32,813 nt of DNA, taken from the NCBI GenBank assembly GCA_019309045.1, contig JAFDGZ010000034.1:1-32813 (forward strand), in the 5' to 3' direction. Under the pieces are notes generated by a model. The model saw nothing but the letters and a program-made list of their open reading frames with translations. It was not told the origin of the DNA and did not search any database. A program made the translations under genes and the position numbers. Shown one piece after another: positions 19,656 to 27,264 of this stretch. The stretch's first letter is position 1; each line of letters starts with the position of its first letter. The stretch is from Deltaproteobacteria bacterium. Its GTDB lineage: Bacteria; Desulfobacterota; Syntrophobacteria; BM002.

Positions 19656-20701
19656 TGCCTGTCGACAACAGCAAAGAAACAGCAACTGAGGCTGTGGGGG
19701 TAGTGGGAGCTGGCAGTTGGGGAACGGCGCTGGCCAATTTACTTGCGAGCAAAAAGATGCCAGTCTATTTGTGGGTCTACGAAAAAGATCTCTGTCGACA
19801 TATGCAGGAAAAGAGAGAGAACAGCCTCTACTTGCCAGGTGTGCGCCTTGCTTCTCTGGTGATGCCGGAAAGTAATCTCGAGAGGGTAGTCCTTGGTAGG
19901 AGGTTCCTGCTCATGGTGGTGCCGTCACATGTTTACCGCCGGGTGGCGTCTCAGATGGTTGATCTTATTGGGGAGTCGACTGTAATTGTCAGCGCCACCA
20001 AAGGAATCGAGAACGATACCCTCAAGACCATGTGGGGGATTTGGCAGGAGATCATTCCTGCTGGATTGCAGTGGTACTATGCAGTGCTCTCTGGTCCGAG
20101 CTTTGCTCGAGAAGTAGTCCAGTCTGTACCTACTGCGGTGACGGTGGCCTCGCCTGACAAAGAAGTGGCTCTAGAGGTGCAGCGTCTTTTTTCCACTGCC
20201 TATTTCAGGGTCTATAGCAGCACGGACGTGACCGGCGTGGAGCTCGGCGGCGCCCTGAAGAACGTGATTGCCCTGGCAGCAGGAATTGTTGACGGACTCG
20301 GGTTGGGCCACAATACCAGGGCGGCCTTGATTACCCGGGGCTTGGCGGAAATGAGCCGCCTGGGAACCAGCATGGGAGCTCATCCTTTGACATTTCTAGG
20401 CCTCGCTGGTGTTGGTGACCTGATGCTCACCTGCACGGGAGACCTCAGTCGAAATCGCACCGTGGGATACCAGTTGGGTCAGGGAAAGAAGCTTACTGAC
20501 ATTCTAGCTGAAATGCAAATGGTGGCAGAGGGAGTCAAGACCACTCGTTCCGCCTATTATCTGGCTAAAAGACAGGGGGTGGAGATGCCTATCTGTAAGC
20601 AGATGTATCGCATCCTGTACGAAGATCTTCCTCCAAAGGCTGCCATCTCAGAATTGATGACCAGAGGTCTGAAACACGAACTGGAAACCTTTTTCGCCTG
20701 A
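19655..20701 (+). CDS. gpsA: NAD(P)-dependent glycerol-3-phosphate dehydrogenase
   Basis: Makes sn-glycerol 3-phosphate for phospholipid synthesis in the cytoplasm. The N-terminal Rossmann motif is GVVGAGSWGTALA. Other family motifs are SATKGIEN, LSGPSFAREV, the catalytic-Lys segment GGALKNVIALAAGI, and RAALITRGLAEM. The best start is ATG 19655, which overlaps the gyrA stop as TGATG and has AGGAGC upstream, giving 348 residues; a TTG three bases earlier is less likely. Coupling to gyrA suggests one transcript. Confidence 0.96.
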   Translation: MPVDNSKETATEAVGVVGAGSWGTALANLLASKKMPVYLWVYEKDLCRHMQEKRENSLYLPGVRLASLVMPESNLERVVLGRRFLLMVVPSHVYRRVASQMVDLIGESTVIVSATKGIENDTLKTMWGIWQEIIPAGLQWYYAVLSGPSFAREVVQSVPTAVTVASPDKEVALEVQRLFSTAYFRVYSSTDVTGVELGGALKNVIALAAGIVDGLGLGHNTRAALITRGLAEMSRLGTSMGAHPLTFLGLAGVGDLMLTCTGDLSRNRTVGYQLGQGKKLTDILAEMQMVAEGVKTTRSAYYLAKRQGVEMPICKQMYRILYEDLPPKAAISELMTRGLKHELETFFA

Positions 20702-20731
20702 TTTGTCCCATTATGTTCGTTTACTAAGTAA

Positions 20732-20758
20732 GGGCCAAACCGCCTATTGGTTGGGCCC
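20732..20758. terminator. Hairpin between convergent gpsA and MBL hydrolase
   Basis: GGGCCAAACC (20732-20741) pairs with GGTTGGGCCC (20749-20758) with one A-G mismatch and a 7-base loop. The two flanking genes converge here, so it probably ends both transcripts, though no T run follows. Confidence 0.5.
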
Positions 20759-20777
20759 ATTCCCCATTTAGAGAGCC

Positions 20778-21428
20778 TCAGCCGTCCAAGATGAAGTCCG
20801 TGATGTAAGGGTTGGTTTTCATTTCATGGGCTATGGTAGACCGAGGTTGTTCACCGTAGTCGTGGCCAGGCCAGATCACCGTCTCCGGCGGGAGAGGCAG
20901 GATCTTTTCCTCGATTGACTTTAGCAGCCTCTCCAGGGACCCCCCCGGCAGGTCAGTGCGACCCACGGCCCCTACGAACAGGGTGTCTCCGGTGAAGAGG
21001 TTGTTTTCAACTTTGATGCACACTGCTCCAGGGGTATGGCCGGGTGTGTGGATGAACTCCAGGGTGAGGTTTCCCAGAGGCAGTTGTTCGCCGTCTGCCA
21101 CGCGAATATCCACCGGCGAGGCGGCACAAAGTCCGAGTTCTGTGGCCCAGCCCTTTGCTTCTTCGGTGGTGAAAAAATCGTCATCCAGGGCGTGCATTAC
21201 GGTTTTGGCTCCGGTAATCTTGGCCAGAGCCTGATTGCCGCAGGTATGGTCTGCGTGGCCGTGGGTATTGATGATGTATTTGAGTTGTAAACTCTTCTCT
21301 TGCAAAATCTGCAGAATCTTTTCAGTGTCGCCGGCAGGATCAATGGCTGCTGCATCGCGACTCTCAGGGCAAGCCACCAGGTAGCAGAATACTGCCATCT
21401 CTCCCACTGTGAGCTGGTCAATGATCAT
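20778..21428 (-). CDS. MBL-fold metallo-hydrolase (glyoxalase II-like)
   Basis: 216-residue metallo-beta-lactamase-fold hydrolase, cytoplasmic by lack of a signal peptide. The metal-binding motif THGHADH gives H56, H58, D60 and H61; HTPGHTPG and GDTLFVGAVGRTDLPGG follow, and PGHDYGEQ supplies the last metal ligand. The size and the GDTLF/GRTDLPGG signature fit the short glyoxalase II-like/YcbL group that acts on thioesters such as S-lactoylglutathione or an analogue. The true substrate cannot be read from sequence. It stands alone on the minus strand. Confidence 0.9.
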   Translation of the reverse strand: MIIDQLTVGEMAVFCYLVACPESRDAAAIDPAGDTEKILQILQEKSLQLKYIINTHGHADHTCGNQALAKITGAKTVMHALDDDFFTTEEAKGWATELGLCAASPVDIRVADGEQLPLGNLTLEFIHTPGHTPGAVCIKVENNLFTGDTLFVGAVGRTDLPGGSLERLLKSIEEKILPLPPETVIWPGHDYGEQPRSTIAHEMKTNPYITDFILDG

Positions 21429-21724
21429 GAGAGCCTCCCTTCTTGACGTGGTATGGCTGAATTTGGGGCAAGCCGTCCTGGAAGCCTTCAGCTAATGGTT
21501 TCAGTTGCTTTTCCAGTAGTAAGAGGGATAACCTGGTAGAATCGAAGCGAGTCTTCCCCCTTTTGTAAAGGAGGATCAAGGGGACTTCCCTTGACACTCA
21601 CCTTGTGATATACTCGTAGCGCTTTGAACTCTGGAAAAAAGCAGCAACTCCTCTGATTTTTAACCTTGACATTCTAGCCAATTTTATAGTAACAACAAAC
21701 ATTATTTCGATTAAGGTATTCCAG
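21429..21724. other. Upstream region of the trp leader
   Basis: About 300 bases with no convincing gene, divergently placed between the MBL hydrolase and trpL. Candidate plus-strand promoters are an extended -10 TGATATACT (21606-21614) and TTGACA at 21666-21671 followed by TATAGT (21685-21690) at a short 13-base spacing. Neither is a perfect promoter, so the start of the trp transcript is uncertain. Confidence 0.35.
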
Positions 21725-21778
21725 ATGATAGGTAACAAGGTACAGAAGTTTTTGTGGTGGTGGCGGGCTTTCTTATGA
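21725..21778 (+). CDS. trpL: trp attenuator leader peptide
   Basis: A 17-residue reading frame, MIGNKVQKFLWWWRAFL, with three consecutive Trp codons (21755-21763) and a TGA at 21776-21778. TAAGG lies eight bases before the ATG. It is upstream of trpB2 and directly before a chain of alternative hairpins ending in a terminator. This is the arrangement of a classical ribosome-mediated trp attenuator: charged tRNA-Trp lets the ribosome finish the peptide, and shortage stalls it on the Trp codons. Confidence 0.85.
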   Translation: MIGNKVQKFLWWWRAFL

Positions 21779-21886
21779 GCCTGCCCACAGAGGCTCTGTT
21801 TGTACGCTAAGGGCCGTGGGGTAGGAGGAATTCCCATGGCTCTTTTTATTTCTTTAAAAGCCATGGAGTTTCTCCATGGCTTTTTT
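21760..21886 (+). promoter_or_regulatory. trp attenuator: cascade of alternative hairpins
   Basis: Six segments can pair in turn. A (21760-21769) pairs with B (21778-21788), 10 bp with one bulge. B (21781-21788) pairs with C (21816-21824), 8 bp with one bulge. C (21812-21820) pairs with D (21833-21841), 9 bp with two G-U. D (21834-21841) pairs with E (21859-21866), 8 bp perfect. E (21856-21868) pairs with F (21872-21884), the terminator. A ribosome stalled at the Trp codons covers A and frees B, so B-C and D-E form and the terminator does not. A ribosome reaching the stop codon covers A and much of B, so C-D and E-F form and transcription ends. Pairings are by eye. Confidence 0.75.
21856..21886 (+). 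terminator. Rho-independent terminator of the trp attenuator
   Basis: A 13-bp stem (21856-21868 with 21872-21884, loop TTT) built on AGCCATGGAG/CTCCATGGCT ends in a run of six T (21881-21886). It lies 22 bases before the trpB ATG, too close to be the end of an upstream gene, and its left arm is shared with the antiterminator helix. Confidence 0.85.
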
Positions 21887-21908
21887 CATTTTCATAAGGA
21901 GGATCATT

Positions 21909-23270
21909 ATGGAGCAGGTAAAAGTATTTCTGGAGGAAAGCGAGATTCCACAGCAATGGTACAATGTTCTGGCGGACATGCCGACGCCCATGAGTCCGCC
22001 GCTGCACCCAGGAACGGGGAAGCCAGTAGGTCCAGAGGACTTAGCTCCGGTTTTCCCTATGAACCTTATTGAGCAGGAGGTGAGTACCGAGCGCTGGATC
22101 GATATTCCGGAAGACGTACTGGAAAAATATCTCATCTGGCGTCCTACTCCACTCTACAGGGCTCGTAATTTCGAAAAACTGTTGGATGCACCGGTGGAGA
22201 TCTACTACAAGCATGAAGGAGTAAGTCCTCCCGGCTCCCACAAACCGAATACTGCTGTAGCTCAGGCTTACTATAACAAGGCCTTTGGCGTAAAACGGAT
22301 AGCCACGGAAACCGGTGCAGGCCAGTGGGGCAGCGCCTTGAGTATGGCGTGCCAGATGTTCGGCCTGGAGTGCAGGGTGTACATGGTGAGGGTGAGTTAT
22401 GAACAGAAACCATATCGTCGACTGATGATGGCGACCTGGGGGGCGGAATGCATTCCGAGTCCCAGCGACAGAACTGCAGCCGGCAAAAAAATTCTTGCCG
22501 AGCACCCTGATTCGCCTGGAAGTCTCGGCATTGCTATCAGTGAGGCCATAGAGGATGCTGTTGCTGACGACAGGGCCAGGTACTCCTTGGGAAGCGTCCT
22601 CAACCACGTACTCCTGCACCAGACCATAGTCGGTCAGGAAGCACAGAGACAGTTGGCAAAAATCGGCGTTTATCCTGACGTGGTCATGGGGTGTGCCGGC
22701 GGCGGCAGTAATTTTGCCGGTCTGTGTCTTCCTTACGTGCGCGACAAGATTCACGGCAAAAAAATTGCCGTGGTTGCAGCAGAACCCACCTCCTGTCCTA
22801 CCATGACCAAGGGACCTTTCGCTTACGACTTCGGAGATACTGCCCAGACCACGCCACTGCTGGCCATGCATACGCTGGGACATGATTTTGTACCAGCGCC
22901 TATTCACGCAGGCGGCCTCAGGTATCATGGCATGGCACCGATAATCAGCCATCTTGTCAGAGAGAAGATCATCGAGCCGAGAGCCTTTGATCAAATCGAG
23001 ACATTTTCAGCGGGTATCAAGTGGGCGCGGGCTGAAGGGTTCATATCAGCGCCGGAAACCAATCATGTGATCGCTGCGGTGGTGCAGGAGGCTGAGCGGG
23101 CCAAAGAGGAAGGCAAGAAAAAGGTCATTCTTTTCAACTGGAGCGGCCATGGTCTGGTAGACCTTGCCGCCTATGACGCTTTTCTTTCTGGCGAGCTGAC
23201 AAGATATGAACTTCCGGACGAGGAGATCGAGCGGGCTCTAAAAGCTCTGGAAGGGTTTCCCAAGCCATAA
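21909..23270 (+). CDS. trpB: Tryptophan synthase beta chain, TrpB2 type
   Basis: PLP enzyme that joins indole and serine to make tryptophan. The 453-residue product is of the long TrpB2 class, marked by [26 protein letters not shown] with the PLP lysine, [11 protein letters not shown], and GCAGGGSNF for phosphate binding. ATG 21909 is chosen because AAGGAGG lies six bases before it; an upstream in-frame TTG at 21876 falls inside the terminator. No trpA is beside it, as is usual for TrpB2, which can work as a free indole salvage enzyme or with a distant TrpA. Expression is probably set by the leader attenuator. Confidence 0.95.
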   Translation: MEQVKVFLEESEIPQQWYNVLADMPTPMSPPLHPGTGKPVGPEDLAPVFPMNLIEQEVSTERWIDIPEDVLEKYLIWRPTPLYRARNFEKLLDAPVEIYYKHEGVSPPGSHKPNTAVAQAYYNKAFGVKRIATETGAGQWGSALSMACQMFGLECRVYMVRVSYEQKPYRRLMMATWGAECIPSPSDRTAAGKKILAEHPDSPGSLGIAISEAIEDAVADDRARYSLGSVLNHVLLHQTIVGQEAQRQLAKIGVYPDVVMGCAGGGSNFAGLCLPYVRDKIHGKKIAVVAAEPTSCPTMTKGPFAYDFGDTAQTTPLLAMHTLGHDFVPAPIHAGGLRYHGMAPIISHLVREKIIEPRAFDQIETFSAGIKWARAEGFISAPETNHVIAAVVQEAERAKEEGKKKVILFNWSGHGLVDLAAYDAFLSGELTRYELPDEEIERALKALEGFPKP

Positions 23271-23327
23271 GTACGTATATTGGTACAGGTTTACTCGCAA
23301 AGCTTGTGAAAGATAGAAAAGATAGAT

Positions 23328-23588
23328 ATGTACGACCACCTCGAAATTAGATGCCCCAAACTCGGCCACCAGGTCAACTTTGGCTACTGCCGCCAAGAAA
23401 ACAATACTCTACCCTGCGCCCGGGCCATTCTCTGCTGGCAGCCATATTTCCCTGTGGCGCTATACTTGCGGGAGAAACTTACTAGGGCCGAATGGGACCG
23501 CTGTTTTAATCAACAGCCCAAAGAGAAAATCGTCTCCCTGCTGGAGCTTATTGAGGCGGCCAAGAAACGGCGCGAACCATCCGATTGA
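23328..23588 (+). CDS. Small Cys-containing conserved-type protein
   Basis: 86-residue soluble protein that I cannot name with certainty. It has CPKLG, YCRQEN, LPCARAILCW, with Cys at residues 9, 21, 30 and 36, an arrangement that could bind zinc or an Fe-S cluster. The C-terminal half is charged and helical (LREKLTRAEWDRCF, ELIEAAKKRRE). It begins 57 bases after trpB in the same direction, so it may share the transcript. The ribosome site is weak. Cys spacing and codon pattern support a real gene; the function is unknown. Confidence 0.7.
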   Translation: MYDHLEIRCPKLGHQVNFGYCRQENNTLPCARAILCWQPYFPVALYLREKLTRAEWDRCFNQQPKEKIVSLLELIEAAKKRREPSD

Positions 23589-23710
23589 GCTCTCTTGTAA
23601 GGCATTTTTTGTACGGCAGGGGCCAGCGCTTGGTTTGCTTGAAGATATGCCCTAATTATGGGGGTGAGCAATAAGATAGATAGCATAAAAAAGGAGAAAG
23701 GAGAGTTACG

Positions 23711-24694
23711 ATGAGACGACTTACCTCGGGAAGCTTTTCCTTCTTGCTGTTGATTTCTCTCTTGGTCGGATTTACCAGCGGGCTTTTCTGGACGGGTCCT
23801 GTCCAGGCCTATCACCTGCCCGCCCTGAATCTCGGCTTTACTACGTTCCTTGACGGCGGGCCGCCTGCTGGTCCTGGCTTCTATTTCCAACAATACCTGC
23901 AATATTACAATTCCGACAAATTCAAAGACAAAAATGGTGACAGACTGCTTCCGCCCATAGCCAATGAAGATTTGAAAGTATGGATCAGCCTATCGCAGCT
24001 CATTTATCAGTCGGATTACCCTTTGCTCTTTGGCGGCAAATGGGGCCTGGATCTGATCGTGCCTGTGGTCTCGATTGATGTGAATTACGATCAGGATTTT
24101 GGCTTTCCTCAGGACAATGGCTCCGGACTCGGGGACATTCTTGTGGGACCCTTTCTGCAATGGGATCCGATCATGGGCAAGAATGGACCCATTTTCATGC
24201 AGCGGATAGAATTGCAGCTCATCTTCCCCACAGGCAAATATGACGACGACAAAGAGCTCAATCCGGGGAGCAATTTTTTCTCCTTCAATCCCTACTGGGC
24301 TGGGACTCTGTTCATTACGCCCAAGTGGACAGCTTCTGTGCGGTTTCATTATCTCTGGAATGCCAAAAATAATGATCCAAACAGGAACTTCGGAGACGCC
24401 GGTGACACCCAGTCAGGGCAGGCAATTCATCTGAACTATGCAACTGCCTATGAGGTGCTGCCCCATAAGCTCCGTCTAGGATTCAATGGCTACTATCTCA
24501 AACAGCTCACCAATGACGAGATGGACGGGAACAGTATTTCCGGCACCAAGGAACAGGTATTTGCCTTTGGCCCTGGTATGGTCTGGCATTTTTCCCGGGA
24601 CGATCATCTTTTCTTCAACGCCTATTTCGAGACGGCAGCCGAGAACCGGCCGCAAGGCTACAGGTTGAATCTCCGCTGGACGCATCATTTCTAG
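23711..24694 (+). CDS. Outer-membrane beta-barrel protein (phenol-degradation MetA-like/transporter family)
   Basis: 327-residue exported protein. The first 33 residues form a signal peptide (MRRLTSGSF, then a long hydrophobic stretch, PVQA before YHLPAL). The remainder has alternating aromatic strands and ends in phenylalanine (RWTHHF), as outer-membrane barrels do. [28 protein letters not shown] resembles the opening of the family named after the meta-pathway of phenol degradation (SphA/MetA-like); members are thought to be porins for hydrophobic substrates. AAGGAG sites precede the ATG. The substrate is unknown, and the name does not prove phenol use. Confidence 0.8.
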   Translation: MRRLTSGSFSFLLLISLLVGFTSGLFWTGPVQAYHLPALNLGFTTFLDGGPPAGPGFYFQQYLQYYNSDKFKDKNGDRLLPPIANEDLKVWISLSQLIYQSDYPLLFGGKWGLDLIVPVVSIDVNYDQDFGFPQDNGSGLGDILVGPFLQWDPIMGKNGPIFMQRIELQLIFPTGKYDDDKELNPGSNFFSFNPYWAGTLFITPKWTASVRFHYLWNAKNNDPNRNFGDAGDTQSGQAIHLNYATAYEVLPHKLRLGFNGYYLKQLTNDEMDGNSISGTKEQVFAFGPGMVWHFSRDDHLFFNAYFETAAENRPQGYRLNLRWTHHF

Positions 24695-24853
24695 GAGAAA
24701 GGGGATGCGGCGGGGCGAGGCCTGCTCTGGCTCATCCTTATCTCTGTGGCAGCGATGCTCAAACTGCGACCTAAATATTGCAGCGGGGCGCTACTTCCAT
24801 GGATCTAATTAAGAAAGAATTGTTTTGGGGCGAATCTTGAATAGTAAAAAGGG

Positions 24854-24910
24854 TAGTGGGAGCGGTCACGCCCACGGCGTGGCCGCGACAAAGCATCGCG
24901 GCCACGATTG
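24854..24910. repeat. REP-like composite palindrome
   Basis: Begins with GTGGGAGCGG, has an internal GTCACGCCcacGGCGTGGC palindrome, then GCATCGCGGCCACG. It belongs to the same repeat set as the copies around the RAYT gene at 29326 and lies in the 223-base gap between the outer-membrane protein and the methyltransferase. Confidence 0.65.
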
Positions 24911-24917
24911 AACCGGG

Positions 24918-25679
24918 CTATATAGATTTCCTGGTGAAGTGCACCACTTTTTTCTCTCGCTGATAATATTTTGGCATAGCTGAGATGCGGCGCACAGACC
25001 ACCGCGGAGCCAAAAAATCTTCAATGAACGAGAGCACCTCGATGTATTCGTCCTGTATGTAGCGGGGTGGATAGAGTTTTGCGAGTTCTGCTGGTTCCGA
25101 CCTGAGTTCATTGCGGATATGGTAGACGGGCCGAACTATGAAGAGGAGTTCCGTGCGGGCCAGAGACTCGAGGACGCCAAGTATGAGGGGAATCTTTCCC
25201 TTCCTGATACTAAACCTTCCCAGATAGTCTATGAGCATAACAATGTCAAAGGTGTCGGCTACCTGCTGGAGGTTTTCTATGTTGTCCACCATGAATTCAG
25301 TAGCGTGGGACTCGTAAAGCGCGGCTAGAATACGACATCCTTCGATGATGTCCGGATGGTTGTCTACCCCGAGCACTTTTCTTGCCCCCAACTTTTCGGC
25401 AAGAAAAGAAAAGTAGCCGAAATTACAACCAAAATCTACCACTGACTTGTCGCGGAAATCCACCTTTGAAAAATCTTGGACCAGTTCATCCCGGGCAGGA
25501 TGATAGCCTGCCACCAGGAGGTTTCCCCTGTGGTCATAGATGGAGCGGTAGACATCCTTGGGTCCGAGATTATCTATGATGTTGCGCAACCGTTCCCACA
25601 GCAGTTGCCGGGAATGATCGTCCTCGTTGTTCAGCCCGGGAGCAGGGCTAGTCTTGTGAGAAGCTCCGTCATTTGTCAC
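24918..25679 (-). CDS. Class I SAM-dependent methyltransferase
   Basis: 253-residue soluble protein. The SAM-binding motif I is VVDFGCNFGYFSFLAEKLGA, about residues 79-98, followed by VLGVDNHPDIIEG as the acidic strand-2 end. A Ser/Thr/Asp-rich first 25 residues precede a helical segment. A GTG start at 25679 with AAGGTAG upstream is the best available. It follows purH by 74 bases on the same strand, perhaps in one transcript. The methyl acceptor cannot be inferred. Confidence 0.8.
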   Translation of the reverse strand: MTNDGASHKTSPAPGLNNEDDHSRQLLWERLRNIIDNLGPKDVYRSIYDHRGNLLVAGYHPARDELVQDFSKVDFRDKSVVDFGCNFGYFSFLAEKLGARKVLGVDNHPDIIEGCRILAALYESHATEFMVDNIENLQQVADTFDIVMLIDYLGRFSIRKGKIPLILGVLESLARTELLFIVRPVYHIRNELRSEPAELAKLYPPRYIQDEYIEVLSFIEDFLAPRWSVRRISAMPKYYQREKKVVHFTRKSI

Positions 25680-25753
25680 GGTGAACTACCTTTCTAGTTT
25701 TGGCATTTTCAGCCGGAGTTATCGAACAGCGCACTACTAGAGCTGGTATTTCT

Positions 25754-27040
25754 CTAATGTTTGAACGCTCTCTGTCCGGTGAATACCATGGTGGCCCCAG
25801 CTTCGTTGCAGGCCTCGATCACCTCAAAATCCCGCATAGATCCTCCAGGCTGAACCACGGCTGTTACTCCTTCTCTGAGACCCACATCCACGCCGTCACG
25901 GAAAGGAAAAAAGGCGTCAGATACCATTGCCGACCCCGGCAAACCCCCTCTGGCCTCCCTGGTTGCTGCGTCTATTTCATCTTTGAGAGAAGCTTCCTTT
26001 TCGCCTCTGGCAACAGCGAGCTCCAGGTCCTTGCAGGAAATGGAATGTTTCTGGAAGCAGAGTCGGTCAGCATACTTGGTGTAGGCTTTGTAGACCGCGA
26101 TCTCGGCCACTCCCACGCGGTCCTGTTCTCCGGTGCCAATTCCCACGGTACATTCGTCCTTGACGTAGAGCACCGAGTTTGAGGTCACACCCTGTTCGAT
26201 GCTCCAGCCAAAGAGAAGATCCCTGAGTTCATCTGGAGTGGGTTGACGGTTGATGCGATACGTTTTCCCCTGATATTCGGCTTCAGCCGGCTTGAAGTCA
26301 TCGACACTCAGAATTGCATTGAGAGGGGACTGCTGCACGATAAGGCCGCCGTCCATGAGAGACTTGAACTCGACAAATCTCTTTGTCCGAAATTCTTTCA
26401 ACTGGTCGATGCGAGAGATTCGAATGATCCTGAGATTGGGCCGTTGTCTGAGGATGTCAATCGTACCCTCTTCATAGTCCGGAGCTGCCACCACTTCAAG
26501 GTAATTGGCGCTCACCAGTTCCGCGGTCGCTCTGTCTACCGGCTTGTTGAAGACCACGCACCCTCCGAAGGCAGCAATTCGGTCCGCCATGTTGGCCCGG
26601 TCATAAGCTTCGGCCAGAGTGCTGCCATGGGCTGCGCCACAGGGGTTGTTGTGTTTGAGAATAACTGCTGCTGGACGCTCTGCAAGATATTTTATTATGT
26701 TGAGCCCGTTGTCAAGGTCAGTGAGGTTGGTCTTGCCGGGATGCTTACCGGCCTGCAGCATGTCTGCTTCTGTAATGCTGCTCACCAGGCCGAGGCCAGG
26801 CTCGATGAACTGGCATTCCCCCAGAGTCAGGTTGCCGCTGACGAGTTCGTACAGAGCTGCTTCCTGGCCTGGATTTTCCCCGTAACGCAGACCTTTTTCG
26901 ATGAGCATTCCACTCTTGTCGTCTGGCAGTTTCCAGGTGCGCTTGCGGTAGGTGAGAGTCTGTTCACCAAAAGTAATGCTCATTTGCTCAGGGAAATGGT
27001 CGTCCATAATCTTCTTGTACATCTCTTTCAATTCTGGCAT
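25754..27040 (-). CDS. purH: AICAR transformylase, single-domain PurH
   Basis: Adds the formyl group from 10-formyl-THF to AICAR in purine synthesis. The 428-residue product has LRYGENPGQEAALYE, ILKHNNPCGAAHG with the catalytic segment, AFGGCVVFNKPVDRATAEL and the C-terminal AFFPFRDGVD. Usual PurH is about 520 residues with an N-terminal IMP cyclohydrolase domain; that domain is absent, so closure to IMP needs another gene. CAGGAGG precedes ATG 27040. It draws on the same formyl-folate made by fhs/folD in this window. Confidence 0.92.
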   Translation of the reverse strand: MPELKEMYKKIMDDHFPEQMSITFGEQTLTYRKRTWKLPDDKSGMLIEKGLRYGENPGQEAALYELVSGNLTLGECQFIEPGLGLVSSITEADMLQAGKHPGKTNLTDLDNGLNIIKYLAERPAAVILKHNNPCGAAHGSTLAEAYDRANMADRIAAFGGCVVFNKPVDRATAELVSANYLEVVAAPDYEEGTIDILRQRPNLRIIRISRIDQLKEFRTKRFVEFKSLMDGGLIVQQSPLNAILSVDDFKPAEAEYQGKTYRINRQPTPDELRDLLFGWSIEQGVTSNSVLYVKDECTVGIGTGEQDRVGVAEIAVYKAYTKYADRLCFQKHSISCKDLELAVARGEKEASLKDEIDAATREARGGLPGSAMVSDAFFPFRDGVDVGLREGVTAVVQPGGSMRDFEVIEACNEAGATMVFTGQRAFKH

Positions 27041-27264
27041 GGCGGCCTCCTAAAGCTGAATGACTATGAGAGACATTTGATGAAGAATCGATAATTCAGA
27101 ACATTGTGCAGCGTCTGGTCCTGTCCACCGGTAATTTTCTCGGAACCCCTGTCCTTGACCGGAAGATTCCATCCATGGTAGATAGCGCAGACATCAAGTC
27201 GACTTCAACTAAATTTGCCTTTGCGAAAGCAACCCTAATATACAAAGGAATTGGAATAAAGGAA

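Noticed and set aside
21876-21908. Upstream TTG start for trpB
   Set aside because: It lies inside the terminator stem and T run; ATG 21909 has AAGGAGG at the right spacing.
27106-27264. N-terminal extension of the FG-GAP protein
   Set aside because: The sequence before ATG 27265 does not look like a signal peptide or domain, while 27265 begins a clear signal peptide.
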